This document shows, one piece after another, positions 1-7,999 of a stretch of DNA of 57,569 nucleotides. Made by a program: the position numbers and the translations under genes. The number at the start of each line of letters is the position of its first letter. Position 1 is the stretch's first letter. The notes under the pieces are model-generated. The model made no database searches. It saw nothing but the letters and a program-made list of their open reading frames with translations, and had not been told where the DNA came from. This stretch comes from Candidatus Avimonas merdigallinarum (lineage in GTDB: Bacteria; Bacillota; Clostridia; Oscillospirales; Acutalibacteraceae), in assembly GCA_904377855.1 (NCBI GenBank), contig CAJFGS010000015.1:1-57569 (forward strand). Direction: 5' to 3'.

Positions 1-1
1 A

Positions 2-45
2 CCCCGGATGGAGCCTCTGAGAAATCGGAGGTCCATCGTGGGGGG
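2..45. other. Imperfect hairpin at left edge
   Basis: Bases 2-5 (CCCC), 8-12 (ATGGA) and 14-17 (CCTC) pair with 40-43, 32-36 and 28-31, giving a roughly 13-bp interrupted stem. No T-run follows on either strand, so it does not look like a normal terminator. It may be the end of a structured RNA or of an element lying to the left of the window. Confidence 0.4.
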
Positions 46-130
46 ACATTAAAAATCACTTACATATTGAATTGTCAAATTTCCTTGAAAAATCAAGGGA
101 TTCAGCCGAAGTGGTAACAACAGACGAATG

Positions 131-172
131 GGATTTTGAGTCCACTACGTCTGCCAATTCCATCACACCGGC
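131..172 (-). pseudogene. tRNA-Leu(CAA) 5' half remnant
   Basis: Read on the minus strand from 172, the sequence matches the 5' half of a bacterial tRNA-Leu. It has an acceptor strand GCCGGTG, a D-arm region with GGAATTGGCAGACG, and an anticodon region GGACTCAAAATCC whose loop reads CTCAAAA (anticodon CAA). After this point it diverges. There is no variable arm, no TTCRA T-arm and no matching 3' acceptor with CCA, although all the space needed lies within the window. The adjoining plus-strand bases 105-133 are a diverged inverted copy of the same half, so 105-172 is an imperfect palindrome around the anticodon loop. It cannot be a working tRNA as it stands; a degraded gene or attachment-site remnant is the best reading. 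Confidence 0.6.
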
Positions 173-389
173 ATATTGCATCTGCTTCCTAATATAAAGC
201 AAGAAAGCGAAAATCAGTATACACTACTCTCGGCGAAAAATCAAGCCCCCGCGCCGCGAAAAAAGCATCCGCGAATTTTTGGAGCTCCAACTATCACAAT
301 GCGGCCGGCCAAAGCGCCGTCCGGCAAGGCCGACGCCGGGAAATCCAGCCCCGCCCATGCACGCATTCCGTTTTTAGGGGCGGGAGCGG
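173..389. other. Gene-free region upstream of pyrB
   Basis: About 220 bases with no supportable gene. A 79-codon open frame here has no SD sequence and a low-complexity, proline/lysine-rich translation, so it is not called. The first part is AT-rich and the part from about 300 returns to the GC-rich composition of the chromosome. Confidence 0.4.
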
Positions 390-418
390 TTGCACAGCGT
401 CAAAAAAACTGGTAAACT
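390..418 (+). promoter_or_regulatory. pyrB promoter (sigma-A type)
   Basis: TTGCAC at 390-395 and TAAACT at 413-418 are separated by 17 nt, in the right place to start transcription about 55-60 nt upstream of pyrB. The match is good but not perfect. Confidence 0.6.
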
Positions 419-420
419 GT

Positions 421-442
421 CAGAGGGTGGACAGTCCCTCTG
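421..442 (+). promoter_or_regulatory. Short hairpin at start of pyrB leader
   Basis: CAGAGGG at 421-427 pairs perfectly with CCCTCTG at 436-442 (7 bp, 8-nt loop), right at the predicted transcript 5' end. There is no T-run, so it is not an attenuator by itself; a 5' stabilising hairpin or protein-binding site is possible. I see no PyrR-type antiterminator. Confidence 0.4.
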
Positions 443-481
443 CCTGCCCCAGCCTGAATCTTGGAAACGGAAGTGGAATCG

Positions 482-1549
482 ATGCAATCCCGCCATTTAA
501 TCGATCTGGATGACCTGACGGTCGCCGAATGGGAGGATATCACCCGCCTTGCCTGTGATATCCGGGAACATATGGACAGCTATTACGGCGTATGCCGGGG
601 CCGGATCCTGGCTACCCTATTTTATGAGCCCTCCACCCGCACGCAGATGTCGTTCCAAACCGCGATGCTGCGGCTGGGCGGAAGGATTATCGGCTTTGAC
701 AACCCGGCCAATTCCTCCGTTTCCAAGGGGGAAAGCCTGAAGGACACCGTCCGGGTTGTCAGCGGCTATGCCGATATCATCGCCATGCGGCATCCCGTTG
801 CCGGGGCGGCAAAGGCCGCCTCCCTGTATTCCCGCGTGCCGGTCATCAACGCCGGGGACGGCGGGCATCTCCACCCGACCCAGACGCTGACCGATCTCGT
901 GACCCTGCGCAATGAAAAGGGGACCTTTGACGGGCTGTGCATCGGGCTGTGCGGCGATCTGAAAAACGGCCGCACCGTCCATTCCCTGATTAAGGCGATG
1001 GCAAGCTTCCCGAACAACCGCTTTGTCCTGATTTCCACCAAAAAGCTCGGCGTCCCCGCCTATATCAAGGATTTCCTTTCCGCGGCCGGCTGCCCGTGGC
1101 AGGAAATCGATAATCTGGCCGAGGCGATGCCGCTGCTGGACGTGCTGTATATGACCCGGATCCAGCGGGAGCGCTTCGATTCCCAGGAAGAATATGAGCG
1201 GCAGAAAGGCGTCTACGTCCTGGACCGCGCCAAGATGAAGGCCGCCAAAAAGGATCTGATCGTGCTGCATCCCCTGCCCCGTGTGGACGAAATCACGGTG
1301 GAGGTGGACGACGATCCCCGCGCCAAATATTTCGAGCAGACCGAATACGGGCTGTACGCCCGCATGGCGCTGATAATGAAAATGCTGGAGGGGGCGCACA
1401 AGGAACTCCCCGCCCTGCCAAAAGGGGTGGATACCCTTTGCGGGAACCCTCATTGTATCACGCATCAGGAGCCCTATCTCCCCCACACCTTCCGAAAGAG
1501 CGGTGATCTGCTTGTGTGCGACTACTGCGACGAACGCACCCTCCTGTGA
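482..1549 (+). CDS. pyrB: Aspartate carbamoyltransferase with PyrI-like zinc tail
   Basis: Condenses carbamoyl phosphate with aspartate, the first committed step of pyrimidine synthesis, in the cytosol. The 355-residue protein has the carbamoyl-phosphate motif STRTQMSF in the N-domain, HPTQ near residue 140 and HPLPR in the C-domain. Unlike typical catalytic chains of about 305-310 residues, it continues into a 36-residue Cys tail: Cys320 and Cys325 (CGNPHC), then Cys346 and Cys349 (CDYC). This is the CX4C-Xn-CX2C zinc pattern of the PyrI regulatory chain, without PyrI's N-terminal nucleotide-binding domain. ATG at 482 is preferred because GGAAG lies 8 nt upstream; a TTG at 461 is in frame. 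No separate pyrI is present nearby. Identification is firm; the role of the tail is inferred. Confidence 0.93.
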   Translation: MQSRHLIDLDDLTVAEWEDITRLACDIREHMDSYYGVCRGRILATLFYEPSTRTQMSFQTAMLRLGGRIIGFDNPANSSVSKGESLKDTVRVVSGYADIIAMRHPVAGAAKAASLYSRVPVINAGDGGHLHPTQTLTDLVTLRNEKGTFDGLCIGLCGDLKNGRTVHSLIKAMASFPNNRFVLISTKKLGVPAYIKDFLSAAGCPWQEIDNLAEAMPLLDVLYMTRIQRERFDSQEEYERQKGVYVLDRAKMKAAKKDLIVLHPLPRVDEITVEVDDDPRAKYFEQTEYGLYARMALIMKMLEGAHKELPALPKGVDTLCGNPHCITHQEPYLPHTFRKSGDLLVCDYCDERTLL

Positions 1550-2111
1550 GCCAAGGCGGGCGCTGCTGATTTTCGGCTCCCCGCATGCGCAGGGGCCGAC
1601 GGCCCGGCTCCTCGCCGCGCTGGAAGCGGAACTGCCGCCGGGGGCGGCGGCGGAGCGTTTCGACTGTTTCGCCCAGCCGATCCTCCCCTGCAACGACTGC
1701 CGCGCCTGCCAGCAGGCGGACGGGTGCGTCCTCCCCGATTTGAAGGCGTTTTATGCCGCGTTGGAGCAGGCGGATTTCCTGGTTTTTGCCACGCCGGTGT
1801 ACAACCTTTCTTTCCCCGCGCCGCTCAAAGCGGTGATCGATCGGACGCAGCGGTACTGGTCGGCCCGCTTCGTGCGGGGCGTCCGTCCCCCGATCCCCCG
1901 GAAAAAGCAGGTGGTCCTGCTCACGGCGGCCGGGGCGGACGGCTCCGAAGGAGGGGAGCTGCTTGAGCGGCAGCTTCTCCCGGTGCTCACGATCCTGAAC
2001 GGGAAGCTGCGGGCCGCCGTCCATTACGCCGGGGCGGACGCCGGGCGGGACATCTCTCCCGCCCTGGAACAGGCGGCGGAGGCCGGGCGGCTTCTGGGGC
2101 GGGCGGAATAG
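1503..2111 (+). CDS. NADPH-dependent FMN reductase/flavodoxin-family protein
   Basis: A flavodoxin-fold protein of up to 202 residues. LLIFGSPHAQGPTARLL is the phosphate-binding start of the fold, and FATPVYNLSFPAPLKAVIDR is the second flavin-contact loop. Between them lies the Cys cluster PCNDCRACQQADGC, which the 'iron-sulfur flavoprotein/NADPH-dependent FMN reductase' group uses for metal or redox chemistry. The frame is open from a GTG at 1503, overlapping the 3' end of pyrB by 47 nt. The conserved fold begins near 1554, so the true start could be internal (TTG 1512) and is uncertain. The overlap suggests translational coupling with pyrB, but the link to pyrimidine synthesis is not obvious. 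Substrate unknown. Confidence 0.8.
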   Translation: MICLCATTATNAPSCEPRRALLIFGSPHAQGPTARLLAALEAELPPGAAAERFDCFAQPILPCNDCRACQQADGCVLPDLKAFYAALEQADFLVFATPVYNLSFPAPLKAVIDRTQRYWSARFVRGVRPPIPRKKQVVLLTAAGADGSEGGELLERQLLPVLTILNGKLRAAVHYAGADAGRDISPALEQAAEAGRLLGRAE

Positions 2112-2136
2112 CCCGCCTGCAAAAGGAGGAAACGGC

Positions 2137-2364
2137 ATGTCCCCCATGGATATTCTCATCCTGATTCTGGCGGCAGCGGCGGTGGCCGGGGCCTTTATCC
2201 ACCGCCGGCGGCGCACCCGCTCCGGGAAAGGCGGCGGCTGCGGCGGCTGTGCGGGATGCAGCCAGCGCGCTTTCTGCACAAAGCAGGAGCCGGCCGGGGC
2301 GCCGGCGGAAAGAAACGGCGGCGGAAAGGAAGAGGGCCGTCATCGACAGCGTGACGCGGATTGA
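2137..2364 (+). CDS. FeoB-associated Cys-rich membrane protein
   Basis: A 75-residue protein with one N-terminal membrane segment (residues about 4-19), a basic RRRRTR stop-transfer stretch, then a glycine/cysteine cluster CGGCAGC with a further Cys a few residues on, and a polar tail. This matches the short 'FeoB-associated Cys-rich membrane protein' family found near ferrous iron transporters in Firmicutes. AAGGAGG lies about 9 nt before the ATG, and only 25 nt separate it from the flavin reductase gene, so the three genes from pyrB probably form one transcript. No feoA or feoB is present in the window, so an iron-related role is inferred from the family only. Confidence 0.72.
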   Translation: MSPMDILILILAAAAVAGAFIHRRRRTRSGKGGGCGGCAGCSQRAFCTKQEPAGAPAERNGGGKEEGRHRQRDAD

Positions 2365-2482
2365 AAATCGCGGTCCTGCACCGGGCGCCGGGCCTGTGAT
2401 ATCCGTAGGCACATCCCCTTTGTGCAAAACCGGCACCGCTTTTACACCCCCGCCGCGGACGGGCGCCCCCAATAAATACAGC

Positions 2483-2524
2483 AGCGAGGGCTGCGGCAAG
2501 CAGATTGCCGTAGCCCTCGCTTTG
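2483..2524. terminator. Bidirectional terminator
   Basis: A 17-bp stem (2483-2499 with 2505-2521, one G-U pair) and a 5-nt loop lies between the convergent FeoB-associated gene and rnr. The T-rich tail is short on the plus strand (TTTGCGTTT). It probably serves both sides. Confidence 0.75.
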
Positions 2525-2536
2525 CGTTTATCCGGT

Positions 2537-4678
2537 TTATCCCTGCTTGAAATCCGATGCAGCGGCCGGGATTTTCTCCGGGACGACCGGGGAAAAATCG
2601 ACCTGCCCGGCGGAAACGTCAACCCCGTCTACCCGGACGGTCATTGCGTCCCCGACCGTGTAAACGGGGCGGCCGCGGCCGTCCACCAGAGAGGCGGCCT
2701 CGTCATACCGCAGCCCCGCCTCCGGCAGCGCATGGATGCGCACCAGCCCTTCCGCGGAATTCGGCAGTTCCACAAACAGCCCAAAGGAGGAAACCGACGC
2801 AACCACGCCCTCGAAGGTCTCCCCCAGGAAGCGGGCCATATATTCCGCCATATAGCAGCCCTCGCATTCCCGCTCCGCGGTCATGGCCCGCACCTCGTAC
2901 TGGGAGGAAAGATCGGCGGATTCCCGCACGAAGGCCGTATACCGCCGGGCAAGCTCATCCTTGGGCACCCCGGCGATCGCATCGGACAGGATGCGGTGGA
3001 TGCTGAGGTCGGGATACCGGCGGATGGGGGAGGTAAAGTGGCAGTAATCCTTCAGCGCCAGGCCGTAATGCCCCAGCGGGTTCTCGCTGTACTGCGCCTT
3101 GGCCATGGAGCGGAGCAGCCGGTCGGAAATCAGCCGGGCGTAAGGGGTTTCCCGCGCTTCCTCCATAAGCTCCCGGAGATCCGGCTGGGACGAAAGGCGC
3201 ACGGCCTTCATCCCCAACTGCCGGGCGGTCTCGCTCAAAAGCTGCAGCTTTTCGGCGTCCGGCTGGGCATGCACCCGGTAAACGAAGGGGAGGCCCCGCT
3301 GGCGGGCATAGGCGGCCACCGCCACGTTGGCGGCAATCATAAACTGCTCGATCATCCCTTCCGCCTCCCCGGTGGTCCGGGCAAAGAGATCCACCGGGCG
3401 GCCCTGCTCGTCCAGCACAAAGACGGATTCGCAGCTGATAAGGTCCATCGTGCCGCGGGCGGAGGCGGCCTCCTTCAGCCGCCGGGCAAGGGCCCGCATA
3501 TCCTCCAGCACCGGGCGGACGGCGGCGTACTTTTCCTGGATTTCCGCCCCCGCCGTCCCGTCGAACAGGGCGTTCACCTCGCTGTACACCCCCCGCACGC
3601 AGGAGCGGATCACCGTCTTTTTGATGGCTGTTTCCCGGATTTTGCCGTCGGGCGCCAGCCGCAGGATAGCGGAAAGGGTCAGCTTGTCGGTGCCGGCGTT
3701 CAGCGAGCAGGCGCCGTTGGAGAGCGCTTCGGGCAGCATGGGGATCGCCCGGTCGGCAAAATACACCGACGTCCCCCGGCGGCGGGCCTCCTGGTCGAGC
3801 GGGGTGCCCTCCCGGACGTAATGGGACACGTCGGCAATATGCACCCCCAGCCGCCAGCCGTCGCCGTCCCGGTCCAGGGAAACGGCGTCGTCCAGATCCT
3901 TGGCGTCCTGGCCGTCGATGGTGAAAATCGTCCAATCCCGGAGATCCTCCCGCCCTTCGAGTTCCTTTGCGGGAATCCCCTCGTCCCGGAGGCGCTCCGC
4001 AGCCCGCACAGCCTCCTGCGGGAAAACGGACGGGATACCCGCCGCGTCGACAATCGCGTCCGCGCAGACCCGCGCGCTGTCCGCGCTTCCGTAGGCGGTC
4101 ACCACCCGGGCGGCCGGATCGCCCCGCTTGTCAAACGTCACCCGGAAGCGCACCTTATCCCCCGCCGCCGCTTCGCATTCCCCTTTTTTCACCGGGAGGG
4201 GGAAGCGGATCTGGGAATCGGGCATCACTTCCTGCCGCTTCCCGCCCGCGGATACCAGACGGCCGGTATACAAACGGGGCCCTTCTTCCAGGACCTGCGT
4301 AATCTTCCCCTGCGGCCCCCGGGAATCGGGCGGGCCCAGGCGGACGAGCACCCTGTCCCCCGGCAGCGCGCCGGACAGATACCGGCCGGGGATAAAGCAG
4401 TCGGCACCCCCGTCCTCCGGCCGGGCAAAGCCGAAGCCCCGGCTCATCGACAGCAGGCGGGCGCGGATATCGGCGGTCCCGGCGACGGTGTACCGCCCCT
4501 TCTTCCCGCAGACGAGCTCCCCGCTCTGCTCCATTGCGCCCAGGGCGAGGAGAAGGGCGGGCCGATCCTTTTTCTTTGCCCGCAGGGCGGAAGCCAGCTC
4601 GTCCGCGGACAGCCCCTTTTTCTCCCCGTTCAGCCGGCGCAGGATTTTCTTTTTCCATTCGCTGTGCGTGTGTTTCAT
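2537..4678 (-). CDS. rnr: Ribonuclease R (RNB family 3'-5' exoribonuclease)
   Basis: Degrades structured RNA processively from the 3' end and helps in mRNA and rRNA quality control. The 713-residue protein has an N-terminal winged-helix region (about 1-65), cold-shock/OB domains, the RNB catalytic domain with the Asp cluster GQDAKDLDDAV, and a C-terminal S1 domain (about 620-695). It lacks the long Lys-rich tail of Escherichia coli RNase R. The start at 4678 (MKHTHSEW) has a strong GGGAGGGA SD sequence; an upstream in-frame ATG at 4723 lies in the secG terminator region and is not used here. It follows secG, as in many Firmicutes (secG-rnr-smpB), but smpB is not next to it. Confidence 0.95.
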   Translation of the reverse strand: MKHTHSEWKKKILRRLNGEKKGLSADELASALRAKKKDRPALLLALGAMEQSGELVCGKKGRYTVAGTADIRARLLSMSRGFGFARPEDGGADCFIPGRYLSGALPGDRVLVRLGPPDSRGPQGKITQVLEEGPRLYTGRLVSAGGKRQEVMPDSQIRFPLPVKKGECEAAAGDKVRFRVTFDKRGDPAARVVTAYGSADSARVCADAIVDAAGIPSVFPQEAVRAAERLRDEGIPAKELEGREDLRDWTIFTIDGQDAKDLDDAVSLDRDGDGWRLGVHIADVSHYVREGTPLDQEARRRGTSVYFADRAIPMLPEALSNGACSLNAGTDKLTLSAILRLAPDGKIRETAIKKTVIRSCVRGVYSEVNALFDGTAGAEIQEKYAAVRPVLEDMRALARRLKEAASARGTMDLISCESVFVLDEQGRPVDLFARTTGEAEGMIEQFMIAANVAVAAYARQRGLPFVYRVHAQPDAEKLQLLSETARQLGMKAVRLSSQPDLRELMEEARETPYARLISDRLLRSMAKAQYSENPLGHYGLALKDYCHFTSPIRRYPDLSIHRILSDAIAGVPKDELARRYTAFVRESADLSSQYEVRAMTAERECEGCYMAEYMARFLGETFEGVVASVSSFGLFVELPNSAEGLVRIHALPEAGLRYDEAASLVDGRGRPVYTVGDAMTVRVDGVDVSAGQVDFSPVVPEKIPAAASDFKQG

Positions 4679-4730
4679 TGGTATCCCTCCCCCCCTTGTC
4701 CGGCATCCTCGGCGGGCCGGCATTCGGTTT

Positions 4731-4766
4731 AAAAAACGCCCTGCTCGAAAGAGAGCAGGGCGTTTT
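4731..4766 (-). terminator. Terminator between secG and rnr
   Basis: A 12-bp stem (4735-4746 with 4753-4764) and 6-nt loop. On the minus strand it is followed by a run of six T. It would terminate or attenuate secG transcripts before rnr. Confidence 0.8.
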
Positions 4767-4774
4767 CTTCGGTA

Positions 4775-5026
4775 TTACTGACCAAGGAACTTTGTGATCA
4801 GCATTCCTGCAAAAACCAGGATGAAGAAGGTAATGGCAATCACCTTGGTCCATTTGGCGAGCCGTGCATCGATTGTGCGGGCCTTCCCTTTCTCCAGGAA
4901 GGTATCCGCCGCGCCCTGAATCGCGCCCAGGTTCGCCTGGCGCCCTTCCTGCAGCAGTACCACCGCGATGATCAACAGGGAAAAAACAATCAGCACGACA
5001 CCGATGATGATTTCGAAAACAGTCAT
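4775..5026 (-). CDS. secG: Preprotein translocase subunit SecG
   Basis: A small membrane subunit of the SecYEG channel that stimulates protein export. The 83-residue protein has two membrane helices (about 3-25 and 59-79) joined by a polar loop containing the family's GAIQGAADTFLEKGKART segment. GGAGGG lies 6-7 nt before the ATG at 5026. The longer in-frame extension to 5209 covers the promoter and is not translated. It has its own promoter and terminator, so it is expressed largely independently of rnr. Confidence 0.95.
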   Translation of the reverse strand: MTVFEIIIGVVLIVFSLLIIAVVLLQEGRQANLGAIQGAADTFLEKGKARTIDARLAKWTKVIAITFFILVFAGMLITKFLGQ

Positions 5027-5066
5027 TTCCGGCCCTCCGCTTATTCTCTCAAACATTACTCTAATT

Positions 5067-5095
5067 ATACTATCATAAGAGCACGGGAAATGCAA
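5067..5095 (-). promoter_or_regulatory. secG promoter
   Basis: On the minus strand, TTGCAT (5090-5095) and TAGTAT (5067-5072) are 17 nt apart, with an overlapping TATAAT at 5064-5069. It lies about 40 nt upstream of the secG start codon. Confidence 0.7.
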
Positions 5096-5130
5096 GGGAT
5101 AATTTTCATCTTTTCCGGCGGGCGGGCTCT

Positions 5131-5805
5131 TTATCTGTCCCGGCCGGTTCCGTCTTCCGCTCCGTCCGTCGCTGTGCCCGCCGGCGATTCCTCCCCGCCG
5201 CCGAACCACTCGTCAAACTGCCGCCCGATGTCCTCCAGGATCTCCACAATCTTGAACCGCACCTCGTATTTTTGAGGGCTGGTCACGATCTCCTCCTGTT
5301 CCGGCTCCAGCACGTCGGAAAGCTCCGCCGCCTGGGTCGCGGCGGAAACGCACATCGGCGGGAACACGACGCACCACCAGTTATGCCCCTTCCCCTCGCC
5401 GATGGTAATCCGCAGCGCATCGTAAAAGCCGGCGGGGAGGGTCACCGCCTCATACTGCCGCGTGGTAAAGTACATATTCACCAGCGTCGCCCGCACCTCA
5501 TAATCGTACCCTTCTTCGTACACCCGGCGCTGCGCGGCCGCTTCGATTTCGGGGAGCCGCGCTTTCGCCTGCTCCAGCGCTTCGGCCTCGTTTTCCACAT
5601 CGTCGAACAGGCCGGCCGCCGTTTGAACCACCGTATCCCGCACCTTGAGCTTCAGCGCCTGATCCGCCCCGCTGTCCGAGTTCGCCAGGACATGCAGCCG
5701 CAGGACCCGGCCCCGGATTTCCTCGCATTCCCCGGCAAAGCCGCACAGGGAAAGCGCCAGGGAAAGGCTCAGCGCCAGAGCCAGCGCGCGCACAAATTTT
5801 GACAT
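5131..5805 (-). CDS. spoIIR: Stage II sporulation protein R
   Basis: A secreted signalling protein made in the forespore that triggers SpoIIGA to process pro-sigma-E in the mother cell. The 224-residue protein has an N-terminal signal or membrane segment (about 5-24), followed by the family hallmarks LRLHVLANSDS, DQALKLKVRD, GHNWWCVVFPP and YEVRFKIVEILE. ATG 5805 is chosen because it gives a proper signal peptide and has GGGCGG upstream; an in-frame start at 5877 has no SD. It lies downstream of ispE, a common clostridial neighbour. It is direct evidence that the organism is, or descends from, an endospore former. Confidence 0.93.
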   Translation of the reverse strand: MSKFVRALALALSLSLALSLCGFAGECEEIRGRVLRLHVLANSDSGADQALKLKVRDTVVQTAAGLFDDVENEAEALEQAKARLPEIEAAAQRRVYEEGYDYEVRATLVNMYFTTRQYEAVTLPAGFYDALRITIGEGKGHNWWCVVFPPMCVSAATQAAELSDVLEPEQEEIVTSPQKYEVRFKIVEILEDIGRQFDEWFGGGEESPAGTATDGAEDGTGRDR

Positions 5806-5908
5806 AAGTAAAACCGCCCTTTCCGTCTTCTGCTTCGGCTGTTCGCCGTTTCGATAGTCGGAGTATGGGCGGTCCATTTTGAAATTATGCGGAAGATATG
5901 GAAATTAT

Positions 5909-6787
5909 TTACAGTTCCCTTTCCGTCTGCGCGCCGTCGGGATCCGGGCGGCAGAGGAAGGTTTCCTTCCAGCGGGGGCGGAGGGCCTGCGCGCAGCGCT
6001 CCGCCGCGGCCCGCTCGTCAAACAGGCCGAACACCGCCGAACCGCTCCCGGTCATCTGGCAGCCCAGGGTGCGGTGGGCCTGCATCACCCGCTTTATCTC
6101 TTCCACCCCCGGAAGGCTGGTCACCGCGTCGAACGCATTGCAAAGCTCCCGCCCCACCGTGAGCAGGTCGCCGGCGCAGATAGCGCTCTCCATGGCCGAG
6201 GGGCGGGAAACCGGCAGTTCGGCCGCGCGGTCAATTTTCCGATATGCCTCCGCCGTGGAAATGCCGTCGTCCGGCTTGGATACCACAATCCAGCAGTCGG
6301 GCATGTCGGGCAAAGGGGTCAGGATGGTGCCGGTGCCGGTGCCCAGCGCCGTGCCGCCCAGGATGCAGAAGGGGACGTCCGCCCCCACCTGCGCGCCGAG
6401 GCTGCTGAGTTCGTCGGGGCGCAGGCGGGTCCCGGCCAGCTCGTCAAGCGCGGCCAGCACGGCGGCGGCGTCCGCGCTGCCGCCCGCCAGCCCCGCGCCC
6501 AGAGGGACCCGCTTATGCACCCGGATGCCGATCCCCGTCAGGGAAGGGCGCAGCGCCTGCTGAAACACGGCGGCGGCTTTCCAGGCGGTGTTCCTTTCGT
6601 CCTCCGGAAGCTCCGCCCCGGTGACCCGCAGAAAAATGCCCGGCTGCCTTTCCTCCCATACCACGACCGTTTCCCGCAGGGAAAGCCCCTGCATCACGGT
6701 GCGGACCAGATGGTACCCATCCTCCCGCCGGCCGGTGATATCCAGTGTCAGATTGATTTTGGCCGGCGCCGTTGCCACCACCCGCAT
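5909..6787 (-). CDS. ispE: 4-diphosphocytidyl-2-C-methyl-D-erythritol kinase
   Basis: Phosphorylates CDP-methylerythritol in the MEP route to isoprenoid precursors. It is a 292-residue GHMP kinase with N-terminal PAKINLTLDI, the ATP loop PLGAGLAGGSADAAAV near residues 93-109, and a C-terminal GSGSAVFGLF motif. The SD GGAGGAAG lies 6 nt upstream of the ATG. It follows the aminotransferase gene by 39 nt and precedes spoIIR by 103 nt, all on the same strand, so co-transcription is likely. Confidence 0.95.
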   Translation of the reverse strand: MRVVATAPAKINLTLDITGRREDGYHLVRTVMQGLSLRETVVVWEERQPGIFLRVTGAELPEDERNTAWKAAAVFQQALRPSLTGIGIRVHKRVPLGAGLAGGSADAAAVLAALDELAGTRLRPDELSSLGAQVGADVPFCILGGTALGTGTGTILTPLPDMPDCWIVVSKPDDGISTAEAYRKIDRAAELPVSRPSAMESAICAGDLLTVGRELCNAFDAVTSLPGVEEIKRVMQAHRTLGCQMTGSGSAVFGLFDERAAAERCAQALRPRWKETFLCRPDPDGAQTEREL

Positions 6788-6826
6788 AACGCTTCCTCCG
6801 CTGCTCTTATATGATCAAAATCTGAA

Positions 6827-7999
6827 TCAAACGGCATGTTCCCTCAGGAACTCTTCGATCCGGTTCATTGCTTCCGTGATATGCTTGAGGGAATAGCAGT
6901 ACGAAATGCGGACATACCCCTCCCCACATTTGCCGAACGCGGAACCGGGGACCACCGCCACATGCTTTTCCATCAGCAGCTTCTGGCAGAATTCCTCCGA
7001 AGACAGGCCGGTAACCGCGACCGAGGGGAAGACGTAAAAAGCCCCCTCCGGCTCAAAGCAGGTCAGCCCCAGGCGGTTGAGCCTGTCCACGATGAACCGG
7101 CGGCGGATATCATACTCCGCCCGCATGTTCTCCACGTCCTCGTCGCCGTTGTCCATCGCCTCGATCGCCGCGTACTGGGCGGTGGTGGGCGCGCACATCA
7201 GCGCATACTGATGCAGCTTAATCACCTGCTTCATGAGCGCGCGGGGCCCGCAGGCATAGCCGAGCCGCCAGCCGGTCATGGCGAACGCCTTGGAAAAGCC
7301 GTCTATCAGCATGGTGCGCTCCTTCATGCCCGGCAGGGAGGCGATGCTGACATGGGGCTGGTCGCCATAGGTCAGGGCCCCGTAGATTTCGTCCGACAGG
7401 ACGAAAATCCCGCTCTCCTGGATTGCCGGCGCAATCGCTTCCAGATGTTCCCGCCGCATCACCCCGCCGGTGGGGTTGTTCGGGTAGGGCAGGATGAGCA
7501 GGCGGGTCCGGGGGGTGATAGCCGCCCGCAGCGCCTGGGGCGTCAGGCGGAAGGCGTCCTCCGCCCTGGTCACAATCGAAACCGGCACCCCGCCGGCCAT
7601 CTCCACCAGCGGGACATAGCAGACAAAGCAGGGCTCCGGGATCAGCACCTCATCCCCCGGATTAATCAGGGCCCGCAGCCCCAGGTCAATCGCTTCGCTG
7701 CCGCCGACGGTAACCAGCACCTCATCCTTCGGCTCATAGGCAATGCCGTTATGCCGCTGCACATAGCCCGCGATGCTTTCCCGCAGCTTCATGAGCCCCG
7801 CATTCGGGGTATACCAGGTTTTTCCGCCCTCCAGGGAATGGATCCCCTCCTCCCGGATGTGCCAGGGGGTGGAAAAATCCGGTTCGCCAATCGAAAGGGA
7901 GATTACGTCCTCCATCTCGCTGGCAATGTCAAAAAAGCGCCGGATGCCGGAAGGCTTGAGATGCTCCAGCGTTTTATTCAGCCGAACCTCATAACTCAT
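6827..7999 (-). CDS. PLP-dependent aminotransferase, class I/II
   Basis: A 390-residue fold-type I aminotransferase. Visible motifs are YTPNAGLMKLR, the PLP-ring Asp in DEIYGALTYG, NPTGG, and the Schiff-base lysine in SKAFAMTGWRLGY. The sequence resembles the group of aspartate/aromatic aminotransferases in Firmicutes that are paired with an AsnC/Lrp regulator. Its start codon lies inside the 3' end of the lrp gene (11-nt overlap), so the two are translationally coupled. The amino donor cannot be told from the sequence; candidates are aspartate, aromatic or branched-chain amino acids. Confidence 0.88.
   Translation of the reverse strand: MSYEVRLNKTLEHLKPSGIRRFFDIASEMEDVISLSIGEPDFSTPWHIREEGIHSLEGGKTWYTPNAGLMKLRESIAGYVQRHNGIAYEPKDEVLVTVGGSEAIDLGLRALINPGDEVLIPEPCFVCYVPLVEMAGGVPVSIVTRAEDAFRLTPQALRAAITPRTRLLILPYPNNPTGGVMRREHLEAIAPAIQESGIFVLSDEIYGALTYGDQPHVSIASLPGMKERTMLIDGFSKAFAMTGWRLGYACGPRALMKQVIKLHQYALMCAPTTAQYAAIEAMDNGDEDVENMRAEYDIRRRFIVDRLNRLGLTCFEPEGAFYVFPSVAVTGLSSEEFCQKLLMEKHVAVVPGSAFGKCGEGYVRISYCYSLKHITEAMNRIEEFLREHAV

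Noticed and set aside
1-172. Intron-containing tRNA-Leu
   Set aside because: I looked for a 3' exon (T-arm TTCRA and matching acceptor) on the minus strand to position 1 and found none, nor a clear group I core, so an intact split gene inside the window is not supported.
176-415. 79-codon ORF before pyrB
   Set aside because: No SD, no recognisable domain, and its end overlaps the pyrB promoter -10.
2249-4732. 827-codon plus-strand open frame opposite rnr
   Set aside because: Antisense shadow caused by GC-rich third positions; composition is Pro/Gly/Arg/His-rich without any motif, while the minus strand encodes a complete RNase R.
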